Assembly (NCBI GenBank): GCA_034432095.1 | Contig: DAOUCV010000026.1 | Location: forward strand, 49,395 to 113,394 | DNA length: 64,000 nt | Direction of reading: 5' to 3' | Source of the DNA: DAOUCV01 sp034432095 | GTDB taxonomy: Bacteria; Chloroflexota; Dehalococcoidia; Dehalococcoidales; UBA2162 | Shown: positions 43,659-52,464 of the stretch, one piece after another | How positions within the stretch are numbered: the stretch's first letter is position 1 | How the letters are laid out: each line of letters starts with the position of its first letter | Translations under genes and position numbers: made by a program | The notes under the pieces: model-generated | The model's input: only the letters and a program-made list of their open reading frames with translations | What the model was told of the DNA's origin: nothing | Database searches by the model: none

Positions 43659-44564
43659 ATGCCTGAGAAAAAGCAGTCAAGAGAATACTACGCCCCGATA
43701 TGGGGTATCTTTCTGCTGTTTCTGGGAGTGGTATTTCTCCTCCAGAGCTTGGATGTCATCCCTTGGGCTCTCTGGGGAATTCTGTGGCACTTCTGGCCAG
43801 TTTTGCTCATTATTATCGGACTCGGTTTCCTGCTCGCCCGCTTTAATGTCTGGCTGGTGAGCGGGTTGATTCTGGCACTGCTCTTTGCCTGCCTCGGTAT
43901 CGCCATCTGGCAATATGGACTGTCTTCACCGGTAGGGTCAGGCACCAGAATCCATTCAGAGCCGTTAGACGGTCTGGCACAGGCTCAAATTGAGATAGAT
44001 TTCAGCCTGGGAAGCCTGACGGTGAGCAGTCTTCCGTCCGGCTCGCCAAACTTCGTAGAAGCAGACTCTCCGGTGAGGAATGCAGGCATGAGGGTAGACT
44101 TCCACCGCCAGGACAGTGAGGGCAGACTTTACCTGACCAAAGAGGGGGTTGCCTCGCCATTCCGGGATGAGGAGGATAATAGGTGGCAGGTCAGGCTTAC
44201 CAGAAATATACCTTTGACCCTTAATATCAAGTCCTCAGTGAGCGATAACGAACTAGACCTCTCCCAGCTTAAGGTAACCGAGCTTCGACTGGATATAGAT
44301 GCGGGCAATTGTAAAGTGATGATGCCCTCCTCAACCGAGACTGTTCGTGCCTTTATCAAAGCTGATGTAGCTAACTTGAAGGTGGCTATTCCCGATGGAG
44401 TAGCAGCCAGAATTCAGGCAGATACCGACTTGAGCGCCTTTGACATCAACGGGAGTCGCTTCCCGAAGCAAGGCGGTTACTACATTTCTAAGGAATTTGA
44501 GACCACCCAGAACCGGATATATCTGGAAATAGATTGTGATGTGGGCAGGGTCCAGATAGAATGA
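43659..44564 (+). CDS. LiaF-like membrane protein with toast-rack domain
   Basis: A 301-residue protein. Three or four hydrophobic segments lie in the first ~95 residues (DUF5668-like: GIFLLFLGVVFLLQSLDVI, FWPVLLIIIGLGFLLARF). A C-terminal beta-rich region follows, with repeated NLKVAIPDG and LDIDAGNCKV strands, typical of DUF2154/toast_rack domains. LiaF-type proteins modulate envelope-stress signalling together with PspC-like partners. Co-transcribed with the PspC gene; the ATG at 43659 is preferred over an overlapping earlier frame start. No LiaRS-like kinase is adjacent. Confidence 0.8.
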   Translation: MPEKKQSREYYAPIWGIFLLFLGVVFLLQSLDVIPWALWGILWHFWPVLLIIIGLGFLLARFNVWLVSGLILALLFACLGIAIWQYGLSSPVGSGTRIHSEPLDGLAQAQIEIDFSLGSLTVSSLPSGSPNFVEADSPVRNAGMRVDFHRQDSEGRLYLTKEGVASPFRDEEDNRWQVRLTRNIPLTLNIKSSVSDNELDLSQLKVTELRLDIDAGNCKVMMPSSTETVRAFIKADVANLKVAIPDGVAARIQADTDLSAFDINGSRFPKQGGYYISKEFETTQNRIYLEIDCDVGRVQIE

Positions 44565-44565
44565 C

Positions 44566-46269
44566 CTATTTCCCCTTCACCCATGGCCAGAGGTAACGCC
44601 AGAACTTGAGCTTAACCAGCCCGATTGGTAACTCTAGCTGTATCTTCTCGCTCACGGGAAAGGCATTTATCCTGTCTATTTCAGCCTTTAATCGAGATAG
44701 CTCTTCATGGTTGCCCTTAGCCAGTATGTCATCAAGGCGGTGCATCATCTCCCGGGCGGCTTCGATACGCTTTTCCCCTATCGCTGCCATCTCTTTAGAG
44801 ATAACCCCGTATTTTGCCTTCAGGCGGACAAGTCGGAGGATGGCTTCATAGGCAGTCTCAGCAATCTGGTGGCGTGTCATCCACTCTGTCTCGTAGTTCA
44901 GGGAGTATTTCCAGCTTGGTGCTAGCAGAGCCTGACGGTGCTCCTCCAGTTTCCGAAACAGGACGCGGTAGCCGTAGCGCTCCGGATGTTCAAAGGCAAG
45001 ACTGCCAGGGTCCAGGAAAGGCGAAAGCGGCGCAATGAAGAGGGAAAGCCGTTTATCTCCCCTGAATTTCTCTAACAATTCTCCACAGTAGTCAATGGTA
45101 TCCATTACCGACTGTGGGGTCTGCCTCGGTAGCCCGATCATGAAGAAGACATCCAGTCGCCCGCAGCCGGCATCAAGAGCATCACCCAGCGTCTGCTCAA
45201 GCGCCTCGCTGGAATAGTTTCTGCCCAGAATCTTTCTTATTTCGGGGTCGTGGGATTCGGGTGAAATCTCAAGGCAGAAGTTGGGGCAGGAGAGGCCCAT
45301 CTGGCGCAGAAGGTCTCCTGACACCGGAGAAAATAGTTCAAGAATGAGCTGATTTTTCACTCCAGCCTTCTTGAGCAGGTGCAAGACCTCGTAGGCATAG
45401 TCGCCTCCCGGGTCACAAAGGTCGCCCAGAAGGAAAATAGGTCCCCGGCTAAAACGCTCAATCTGCTTGATGTTTTTGACGACCAATTCTGGAGACCGAA
45501 AGGCGGTTCTTTCCCGGTGGAGGATGTGCTTGAAGGCGGCTGCCGAACCGCCGCAGATGATACAGTTGCGAGTGCAGCCGCGGCAGAGAAGCACCGCCGT
45601 GATTGGGTAGCGAAGCCAGTCCTTAAAGGGGATGTAGCTGGCAAGGTCACGGTGCCTAATGACGGAGCGGATAAGGTTATCGTAGTGATGAACCATAACA
45701 TTACTGAGGTCTGAGGGGATGTGGGAGAAAGGGTTTTCTTGCCTTCTGCCCTGCCTATCTCGCCAGACAAGGTTGGGCACCGTTTCAGGCTCCCTTCTTG
45801 CCCTGATGCAGTCCATTAGCTGGCGCAGGGGCTCTTCAGTTGAGTCGCCCCTCAGCACATAATCTATCTCAGGGTACTCAAGTAGTTCCTGGTAATAATA
45901 GGAGGAGGAAAATCCACCAAGGACCAATTTTGAGTCAGGATGGTATTTTTTCACCACTTTGGCTATCTCAATTCCCCCGTGGCAGTGTACCATCCAGTGT
46001 AAATCAATGCCGAAGACGGGTGCCCTGAGGCGCTTTATCATTTCCTCAGCTTTGAAGCTCCTCTCCCTCATCATACGCACCGCTAGGTTAACAATACGCA
46101 CCTTATATCCAGCCTGCTCCAGATACTCTGCAATACTGGTGAAGCCGATGGGATACATCTCGAAAACAGGAGATGAAGGAATCAGGTCGCTAACCGGACC
46201 ATAAAGAATGGTTTTCTGGCGGAAATCATACACACTGGGCGGATGCAGTAAAATCAGGTCGACTGCCAT
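44566..46269 (-). CDS. B12-binding domain radical SAM protein
   Basis: A 567-residue enzyme. The N-terminal B12-binding-like Rossmann domain covers about 1-190 (LILLHPPSVYDF, GFTSIAEYLEQAGYKVRIVNLAVRM, FGIDLHWMVH). The radical SAM core has the 4Fe-4S motif RGCTRNCIICGG, with Cys spacing 3 and 2. The C-terminal region is long and helical. The canonical DxHxxG B12 motif is not evident (DLHWMVHCHGG is nearest), so cobalamin binding is uncertain. It is last in an operon with a UbiA prenyltransferase (3-nt gap) and a zinc microprotein, so a lipid or quinone substrate is possible. Confidence 0.87.
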   Translation of the reverse strand: MAVDLILLHPPSVYDFRQKTILYGPVSDLIPSSPVFEMYPIGFTSIAEYLEQAGYKVRIVNLAVRMMRERSFKAEEMIKRLRAPVFGIDLHWMVHCHGGIEIAKVVKKYHPDSKLVLGGFSSSYYYQELLEYPEIDYVLRGDSTEEPLRQLMDCIRARREPETVPNLVWRDRQGRRQENPFSHIPSDLSNVMVHHYDNLIRSVIRHRDLASYIPFKDWLRYPITAVLLCRGCTRNCIICGGSAAAFKHILHRERTAFRSPELVVKNIKQIERFSRGPIFLLGDLCDPGGDYAYEVLHLLKKAGVKNQLILELFSPVSGDLLRQMGLSCPNFCLEISPESHDPEIRKILGRNYSSEALEQTLGDALDAGCGRLDVFFMIGLPRQTPQSVMDTIDYCGELLEKFRGDKRLSLFIAPLSPFLDPGSLAFEHPERYGYRVLFRKLEEHRQALLAPSWKYSLNYETEWMTRHQIAETAYEAILRLVRLKAKYGVISKEMAAIGEKRIEAAREMMHRLDDILAKGNHEELSRLKAEIDRINAFPVSEKIQLELPIGLVKLKFWRYLWPWVKGK

Positions 46270-46272
46270 TAT

Positions 46273-47181
46273 CTACCCTGCTTCAAAGACCCCCGCCAGA
46301 ATATAGCCAATGCCCAGGAGCAGTTGAGTTAAGAGAACGACCACAACATTGCTAGCCATCGCCGGCATAAGTTTACGCATGTCTTCGGACTTAAGGGCAC
46401 CCCCAATTGCCTTTACAGCAAAGGGGATGGTTAGCAGGGCGATTAGGGAGAATCTGGGCATCTGCCCTATCACTACGCTACCGATTATCCACAGATAAAC
46501 TACCCCCGTCAGGACTGAGTAGAATATACTTGCCTTTGACTTTCCTATCGTGATGGGGGTGGTCTTTCTGCCGGCTTTCCTGTCAGCTTCGACATCGGGA
46601 AATTCGTTTAAGAGGAGGAGGTTGTGTACCAGGATGAAGGAGGGTACGGAGGCTATCACCAGAGGCCAGGTATATTTGCCGGTCTGGACAAAATAAGCTC
46701 CAATAACAGGCAGTGCCCCCATCCCCAGTCCTGGAGCCCACTCAGGCCATTTCGTTTTGAGTATGAAAGGGGTATAAAGAAAGATGCACAATGACGCTGC
46801 CACCAGCAGGGGCAACAGGAGCCAGCCCTTCGCCAAGACAAAATAAACACCGATAGGTATGATTATTATGAAAGAAGCCAGGCCGAGCCACAATGCCTGC
46901 CTTAGTGAAATGAGACCGGAGGGAAGGGCACCACTACCCCCACTGAAGGGAGTTTTGATAGTCTCCAGGTCCACCCCGCTCCTGTAGTCAGCGTACTCAT
47001 TAAGCACATCGACACTGATATGGGCTAGCAATATCCCGAAGCCAGCGAGTAATGCATAGCCGATACTAAACGGGCTGCCAAATTTCTTAGCTTCGTACCA
47101 GGCAATACTGGCACCCAAGAATGCCAGCACCACCGAGAGGGGTAGGAATGGCGCCCTGATGACCATTAACCATTTTTTCAC
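46273..47181 (-). CDS. UbiA-family prenyltransferase
   Basis: A 302-residue integral membrane protein with about nine helices. It has the two Asp-rich motifs that bind Mg-prenyl diphosphate: NEYADYRSGVD near residue 63, and NEFPDVEADRKAGRKT near residue 190. The sequence resembles MenA (1,4-dihydroxy-2-naphthoate prenyltransferase), but no other men gene is present to confirm this. The GTG start follows the microprotein stop directly with no gap, and AAGGAGAA inside that gene serves as ribosome site. Confidence 0.9.
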   Translation of the reverse strand: MKKWLMVIRAPFLPLSVVLAFLGASIAWYEAKKFGSPFSIGYALLAGFGILLAHISVDVLNEYADYRSGVDLETIKTPFSGGSGALPSGLISLRQALWLGLASFIIIIPIGVYFVLAKGWLLLPLLVAASLCIFLYTPFILKTKWPEWAPGLGMGALPVIGAYFVQTGKYTWPLVIASVPSFILVHNLLLLNEFPDVEADRKAGRKTTPITIGKSKASIFYSVLTGVVYLWIIGSVVIGQMPRFSLIALLTIPFAVKAIGGALKSEDMRKLMPAMASNVVVVLLTQLLLGIGYILAGVFEAG

Positions 47182-47304
47182 TCATTTCTCCTTGTGAGCC
47201 GTTGAAAGGTGCTTCTGCCAGCATTTTTCGTGGACATAAACAGCACACTTAGCACAGCGGTAGATATGGGCTCTGGCATCCTTTCTGCAAACCGGGCACT
47301 TCAT
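47182..47304 (-). CDS. 40-residue zinc-ribbon microprotein
   Basis: A very short gene with a strong ribosome site (AAGGAGG, 6 nt before ATG) and zinc-ligand spacing. It begins MKCPVCRKDARAHIYRCAKC, continues VYVHEKCWQKH, and ends HKEK. There are two CxxC pairs plus Cys/His residues that could complete one or two zinc sites, in the style of cross-brace fingers. Its TGA abuts the GTG of the UbiA gene, so it is translated ahead of it. Function unknown; a scaffold or regulator of the membrane enzyme is only a guess. Confidence 0.75.
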   Translation of the reverse strand: MKCPVCRKDARAHIYRCAKCAVYVHEKCWQKHLSTAHKEK

Positions 47305-47484
47305 TGTCTACCTCCTTATGCCGTTCATCCTCCTAGAGTCAATTCTACCATAAAAGTTTCCACCTTAGAAGTTTGTAATTCAAAAGAGAAACAATTATAA
47401 TTTCAAGCAATGCTTGTTTGAAAGAGACAATTTTGAAAGGATATTGCTATTAACAAATTAAGGGGTCGTTCACTTTCTCTGGGA

Positions 47485-48648
47485 TTGCTCCCTCTCTTTG
47501 TGTTAGCCCATCTTGCCCATCACCTGCTGACTGCGCTACCAACACCGCTTTTGCCGTTTATCCGTAATGAGTTCACTCTGGACTACACCCAATCGGGGCT
47601 GGTGGTCTCCGCATTTACCCTAGCCTATGGCTTTGGTCAGATACCGGCAGGGGTGGTTGCCGACCGCATCGGCGCCCGCCGGGTGATTACCATCGGCATC
47701 TGTGGTGTAGCGGTGGCGGGAATACTGGTCGGGCTTTCACAAGCCTATACTATGGTGCTCATCTCTCTGGCTGTGATGGGGTTAGCCGGGGGTGGCTACC
47801 ATCCGGCAGCCTCACCGCTAATTTCAGCATCGGTAGAGCCAGAGAACCAGGGACGGGCATTGGGCATCCACCTGATTGGCGGCAGTGCCAGTTTCTTCCT
47901 GGCACCAATCGTTGCGGCGACTATCGCTGCAACCTGGGGATGGCGCGGTTCGTTCATTGGTCTGGCTGTTCCCACGATGGTACTCGGCATAATATTTTAT
48001 CTCCTTCTGGGCCGGCGGGCAGGCAGGGCAAAAGTCCAGCCGAGGAAAACTGACCAGCCCGAAGAGAAGCCTTCTTCTCCAGGACGTTGGCGCCAACTAA
48101 TTGCTTTTCTGGTTCTAAGCGTATTTACCCAGGCGGTTAACTTCTCCGTGATATCCTTTATTACGCTATTCATCGTTGACCACTTCAAAGTAGGCGAGGA
48201 GACCGCCGCCGCCTTTTTGGCCGTTATCTACTCCGCCGGCCTCTGGGCAAGCCCCCTCGGTGGCTATCTCTCAGACCGTTTGGGGAGAGTACCGGTAGTG
48301 CTGGTAGCCAGCTTTATTACCGCTCCGGCACTCTACCTTTTGAATCATGTCCCCTACGGTCCCTACGGTATTGGTATCGGTGCTCTGCTACTTTTTCTTG
48401 GTATGATTATGTATATCCGGGCGCCGGCAGCAGAAGCTTATATCATTGGCAGAACGTCAGAGCGCACCCGTTCCTCGATACTTGGTATTTTCTACTTCTC
48501 GAATATGGAAATGGGGGCTGTGCTTGCCCCGGTACTGGGTTCTCTCATCGACCGGTTTGGCTTCTACACCAGTTTTACCATTGCCGCCGCTTTTATGTTG
48601 GTGACAGCACTCGTCTGTTCGGTATTCCTCTGGAGAAGCCGGAACTAA
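47485..48648 (+). CDS. Major facilitator superfamily transporter
   Basis: A 387-residue protein with 12 predicted membrane helices. The MFS motif A lies between helices 2 and 3 (GVVADRIGARRVI), and its echo in the second half reads GGYLSDRLGRVPVV. Substrate unknown; the sugar-phosphate/metabolite:H+ or drug-efflux branches are both possible. The start is uncertain. TTG 47485 is given, but the frame is open upstream and an ATT at 47443 has AAAGG before it, which would add about 14 residues that look natural for an MFS N-terminus. Convergent with secG. Confidence 0.85.
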   Translation: MLPLFVLAHLAHHLLTALPTPLLPFIRNEFTLDYTQSGLVVSAFTLAYGFGQIPAGVVADRIGARRVITIGICGVAVAGILVGLSQAYTMVLISLAVMGLAGGGYHPAASPLISASVEPENQGRALGIHLIGGSASFFLAPIVAATIAATWGWRGSFIGLAVPTMVLGIIFYLLLGRRAGRAKVQPRKTDQPEEKPSSPGRWRQLIAFLVLSVFTQAVNFSVISFITLFIVDHFKVGEETAAAFLAVIYSAGLWASPLGGYLSDRLGRVPVVLVASFITAPALYLLNHVPYGPYGIGIGALLLFLGMIMYIRAPAAEAYIIGRTSERTRSSILGIFYFSNMEMGAVLAPVLGSLIDRFGFYTSFTIAAAFMLVTALVCSVFLWRSRN

Positions 48649-48863
48649 CTAACTCTGAGGGTAATTAAGGCGATAATAATGAATAAAACCGCCAGGACGA
48701 TGGTAAGTTGAAATAGAGTCTTTTCTACTCCCCGCCTGGTCCGATAGACGCTATCAGCCTGACCAAAGATGCCCCCTAACCCCCCACCCCTAACCTGCAG
48801 TAAAATAGCCAGAATCAGGGCTACCGACAGCACAATCTGGGCAACAAAGAGGTATGTTTTCAT
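48645..48863 (-). CDS. secG: Preprotein translocase subunit SecG
   Basis: A 72-residue SecG with two membrane helices (residues about 5-22 and 50-70) and the conserved linker GGGLGGIFG, followed by RTRRGVEKTLFQLT. It is a part of the SecYEG channel. Its ATG overlaps the gatB stop by 4 nt. The 3' end overlaps the convergent MFS gene by 4 nt. Confidence 0.95.
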   Translation of the reverse strand: MKTYLFVAQIVLSVALILAILLQVRGGGLGGIFGQADSVYRTRRGVEKTLFQLTIVLAVLFIIIALITLRVS

Positions 48864-50338
48864 ATCATTTCCTCTAGCTTTTTCTTTATTACTTCGCTGG
48901 CCAGCTTTGGATTAGCACGACCTTTGGTAGTCCTCATTACCTGACCGACAAGGAATTTAAGCGCCTGCTCTTTGCCTGCCTTATAATCAGCCACCGCTTG
49001 AGTATTGGTAGTGAGCACCTGGCTGACCGCCTGTTCAATCTCCTGAGCATTGCTGATTTGACGGCGTTCCCCTTCCCTGAGGAGAGTATCAGCGTCTTTC
49101 CCGGTATTAAACATCTCCACCAACATAGATTTTGCCGTGGCTGTATTGATAACCCCTTGCGTGGTCAAGACAGTTAATCTGACAAGCTTTTCCGGACCGA
49201 CCCGCTCTCTGAATTTAACGATGTCTATGTCGTTAGCATTCATTATGTGACTAACCTCGCCTAAAAGCCAGTTGCTTCCCAGCCTGGCTTTCTCGGCTTT
49301 TGAAAGATGGCTAAGCTCTAAACTTTTCACAAATTCTTCCTCATAGTCAGCCATTTCTTTAGAACTCGTCAGCAGATTAGCCTCGTAGGGTGACAGACTA
49401 TATTCATCCATGAACCGTTTGAGCCTGGCCTCGGGCAATTCAGGTAGTCTTGACCTTATTTTCTCCACCCACTCCCGACTTAAAATTAAGGGAGGCAGGT
49501 CAGGTTCTGGGAAGTAACGGTAGTCCTGGGCGTATTCTTTACTACGCTGGCTAACAGTTATTCCTTTCTCCTCCACCCAGCCCCTCGTCTCCTGAACAAG
49601 CTTCTTACCTTCCCGGACAGCTTTTGTCTGTCGCTTGACCTCATACTCCATAGCTCTGTAGACCGCCTTGAAGCTATTCATATTTTTAACCTCAACCTTA
49701 GCCAAAAATTCTGAGCTACCTTCAGGGCGGATGCTGATATTGGCATCACACCTGAAGCTGCCCTCCTCCATATTGGCTGTAGATACCCCCAGATAGCGGA
49801 GTATGTTGCGCAGCTTGATGAGGTATTGTCTGGCTTCCTCCGGAGAACGAAGGTCAGGCTTACATACAATCTCCATCATCGGTATGCCGGAGCGGTTGAC
49901 ATCCACCAGGCTATAAGCTTCTCCATCCGGGGAAGTACGGTGTAATAGCTTGGCGACGTCTTCCTCAAGGTGTACATTGTCTATGCCGACTTCTTTCTTT
50001 TGACCATCGATGTCGATAATGAGAAAACCATTGTAGCCAATAGGAGCGTAAGACTGTGAAATCTGGTAGCCCTTCATCAGGTCAGGGTAGGGGTAATTCT
50101 TACGGTCAAACCTGGTGTATTCCGAGATGGTGCAGTTTAATGCCAGGGCGGTCATTACGGTATACTCCACCGCCCGCTGGTTGATGACAGGCAGAACGCC
50201 GGGCATGCCCAAGCATACCGGGCAGACATGAGTATTGGGTGGGGCATTGGCATAGTCAGCACTGCAGCGGCAGAACAGCTTGCTTCTGGTAACAAGGTGG
50301 GCATGTACCTCAAGGCCTATAATGGTCTCGTAGTTCAT
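48860..50338 (-). CDS. gatB: Aspartyl/glutamyl-tRNA amidotransferase subunit B
   Basis: A 492-residue GatB that phosphorylates and amidates misacylated Glu-tRNA-Gln or Asp-tRNA-Asn. Features are IGLEVHAHLVTRSKLFC, the zinc site with HVCPVCLGMPGVLPV, FDRKNYPYPDLMKGYQISQ, EEGSFRCDANISIRP, and a C-terminal YqeY-like tail domain (KFLVGQVMRTTKGRANP). Normal length. gatA and gatC are not adjacent. Followed by secG with coupled translation. Confidence 0.97.
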   Translation of the reverse strand: MNYETIIGLEVHAHLVTRSKLFCRCSADYANAPPNTHVCPVCLGMPGVLPVINQRAVEYTVMTALALNCTISEYTRFDRKNYPYPDLMKGYQISQSYAPIGYNGFLIIDIDGQKKEVGIDNVHLEEDVAKLLHRTSPDGEAYSLVDVNRSGIPMMEIVCKPDLRSPEEARQYLIKLRNILRYLGVSTANMEEGSFRCDANISIRPEGSSEFLAKVEVKNMNSFKAVYRAMEYEVKRQTKAVREGKKLVQETRGWVEEKGITVSQRSKEYAQDYRYFPEPDLPPLILSREWVEKIRSRLPELPEARLKRFMDEYSLSPYEANLLTSSKEMADYEEEFVKSLELSHLSKAEKARLGSNWLLGEVSHIMNANDIDIVKFRERVGPEKLVRLTVLTTQGVINTATAKSMLVEMFNTGKDADTLLREGERRQISNAQEIEQAVSQVLTTNTQAVADYKAGKEQALKFLVGQVMRTTKGRANPKLASEVIKKKLEEMI

Positions 50339-50522
50339 AATCTATATCGCTAGAGTCCATTTAGTATAGCAATAATACTCCTGACTGGCAAGGAGGGTAT
50401 CTTTTTATCTACCTCACCCCTTTAGATTTTTATGGTACATAGCTATTCGCCTTGAATTTTAAATAATGCTAAAATGTCTAAGCTAGGGGCGTAGTGAGAA
50501 GATGGCGTGGAGGTAAGACAAA

Positions 50523-50930
50523 ATGGAAACGGATAAGTATGCCTCAAGGCGGTTTGATATTCAAAAAGAGGATGCCATAGATGTGGCAGTGCTGGAAGCC
50601 ATTCCCTTTGAATATCCCGGCTCGGCTAGCGAGGTGGTCTATGAGACCGAGGAGTTCACTGCCGTCTGCCCATGGACGGGCTTACCTGATTTTGCTCAAT
50701 TGACCATCCGCTATATTCCAGACAGGTCTCTGGTAGAGCTTAAATCCCTGAAATATTACCTGACCTCCTACCGGAATGTAGGCATACTGCAGGAACACGC
50801 CGTCAACCGCATCCTGAAAGATTTGGTGGCGCTGCTCAAGCCTGTATCAATGACAGTTGAGGCAGAATATAAAGAAAGAGGCGGGATAAAGACCACGGCA
50901 GTGGCGAGGTATGAGCGGGAGCAGTCTTAG
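50523..50930 (+). CDS. queF: NADPH-dependent preQ0 reductase (QueF, YkvM type)
   Basis: A 135-residue unimodular QueF that reduces the nitrile of 7-cyano-7-deazaguanine in queuosine synthesis. The catalytic Cys is in [13 protein letters not shown], and the family motif is [16 protein letters not shown]. Short T-fold length matches the Bacillus form. GGAGG lies 9 nt before the ATG. No other que gene is nearby, and I see no preQ1 riboswitch in the 184-nt leader. Convergent with radA. Confidence 0.93.
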   Translation: METDKYASRRFDIQKEDAIDVAVLEAIPFEYPGSASEVVYETEEFTAVCPWTGLPDFAQLTIRYIPDRSLVELKSLKYYLTSYRNVGILQEHAVNRILKDLVALLKPVSMTVEAEYKERGGIKTTAVARYEREQS

Positions 50931-50936
50931 ATTACC

Positions 50937-52346
50937 TCAAAGATTCTGCGCTGCTTCGCCTTTTGTCTTCCCTCCTCCCAGCCCCACCCCCACCGCTTCC
51001 CTCAGGGTGCTGACGGCGATAAGCTGGATGTCTCTGGAAGCTGGACTGACTCCAGCACCGGCTTTGGGCACGAGGCAGCGCTTGAAACCCAGCCTGGCAG
51101 CTTCGTTCACCCTTCTGTCTAGCTGAGGGACAGCTCTTAGCTCGCCGCTCAATCCTACCTCACCCACGGCTACCAGTGCCGGGTCAACAGCCATATCACG
51201 AAAGCTAGAGGCAATGGACAGGGCAATGCCCAAATCGGCCGCCGGCTCCTCAATCTTAAGTCCGCCAGTTACATTGACCATAATATCTTGATTACCGAGT
51301 TTCAGACCGATTCGCTTGGTCAGCACAGCGGTAATCAGCAGCAAACGGTTGAAATCAATGCCATTGGCAGTGCGCCGGGGCAGGCCAAAACTGGTAGGAT
51401 TGGTCAGCGCTTGAATCTCCACCAGCAGGGGTCGGCTACCCTCAAGGACGGACACTACCGCTGACCCAACCGCTTCACTGGGGCGCTGAGATAGAAAGGC
51501 CTGCGACGGGTTATCCACCTCAATCAGGCCCTGCTCCTTCATCTCAAAGACACCTATCTCGTTAGTGGAGCCGAAGCGGTTTTTCACACAACGCAGCACT
51601 CGGTAGGTGCTAAAAGGCTCACCCTCAAAGTAGAGCACCACATCAACAATGTGTTCCAGAATCCGGGGACCGGCAATAGCGCCATCTTTAGTGACATGTC
51701 CGACAACGAAAACCGGCACGGCACTGAGCTTTGCCCAATGCATCAGCCTCATGGTACACTCCCGTACCTGAGCGATGCTACCCGGCGCTGTACCCAGTTC
51801 GGGAAGGTAGACTGACTGAATCGAGTCAACAACCACCAGTCTGGGTGATAGTTCTTCAATCTGGCTCAGGGTAGTCTCCAGGTCGGTTTCTGCCAGAAGG
51901 TAAAGATTCTCGCCCTTTATTCCCAGACGCTCTGCTCTGAGCTTAATCTGGGGCAGTGTTTCCTCACCGGAAACATAGACCACCCTGCCCCGAGCTTTGG
52001 CCACCAAGGCTGAGACCTGAAGCAGGAGGGTCGATTTGCCAATACCAGGGTCGCCACCAATGAGCATCAGGGAGCCAGGTACCAGTCCACCACCCAGCAC
52101 CCGGTTCAACTCAGTCAGGGGGAGCGAAAACCGGTCGGCGGTTTCAATGGCAACCTGGGATAGCTCCTGGGGTGGGTGGAGGAGGGAGGCAGGCTTAAAG
52201 GAAGTGGTCGGCGGAGTTACGGTCTTTTCTATAAAACTATTCCACTCCTGGCAGGTGGGACAGCGTCCCAGCCATTTTAGCTCCTCCCTCCCGCACTGCT
52301 GGCAGACGAAAACAGTCTTCCTCTCCGATTTGTCCGCTCTAGCCAC
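50937..52346 (-). CDS. radA: DNA repair protein RadA
   Basis: A 469-residue RecA-like branch-migration helicase. It has an N-terminal zinc finger (CQQCG...CPTC), Walker A GGDPGIGKSTLL near residue 96, and Walker B VVVDSIQSVY. The RadA-specific KNRFG motif is followed by a C-terminal Lon-protease-like domain with GLSGELRAVPQ. Normal length. It processes recombination intermediates. Repeat copy D lies upstream. Confidence 0.96.
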   Translation of the reverse strand: MARADKSERKTVFVCQQCGREELKWLGRCPTCQEWNSFIEKTVTPPTTSFKPASLLHPPQELSQVAIETADRFSLPLTELNRVLGGGLVPGSLMLIGGDPGIGKSTLLLQVSALVAKARGRVVYVSGEETLPQIKLRAERLGIKGENLYLLAETDLETTLSQIEELSPRLVVVDSIQSVYLPELGTAPGSIAQVRECTMRLMHWAKLSAVPVFVVGHVTKDGAIAGPRILEHIVDVVLYFEGEPFSTYRVLRCVKNRFGSTNEIGVFEMKEQGLIEVDNPSQAFLSQRPSEAVGSAVVSVLEGSRPLLVEIQALTNPTSFGLPRRTANGIDFNRLLLITAVLTKRIGLKLGNQDIMVNVTGGLKIEEPAADLGIALSIASSFRDMAVDPALVAVGEVGLSGELRAVPQLDRRVNEAARLGFKRCLVPKAGAGVSPASRDIQLIAVSTLREAVGVGLGGGKTKGEAAQNL

Positions 52347-52390
52347 AGGTTAACTTTACCTTATTTTTGGGAGTATCGCAACATTGATAT

Positions 52391-52464
52391 TGTTTAGTAA
52401 CCCATTCCCCTTCCCTCATGAAGGGAAAGGGGAAATTTGTAAAAAGAGGGAGGTTGATAAAAAT
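52391..52464. repeat. Dispersed palindromic repeat, copy D (oadB-radA gap)
   Basis: The left end TTTAGTAACCC and the right end GAGGTTGATAAAAATC form the family's inverted termini. They surround a CCCCTTCCCTCATGAAGGGAAAGGGG palindrome. It fills most of the 118-nt gap, upstream of radA and immediately after the oadB stop codon. Confidence 0.7.

Noticed and set aside
50339..50522. preQ1 riboswitch upstream of queF
   Set aside because: No C-rich stem-loop with the A-rich tail next to the ribosome site was visible.
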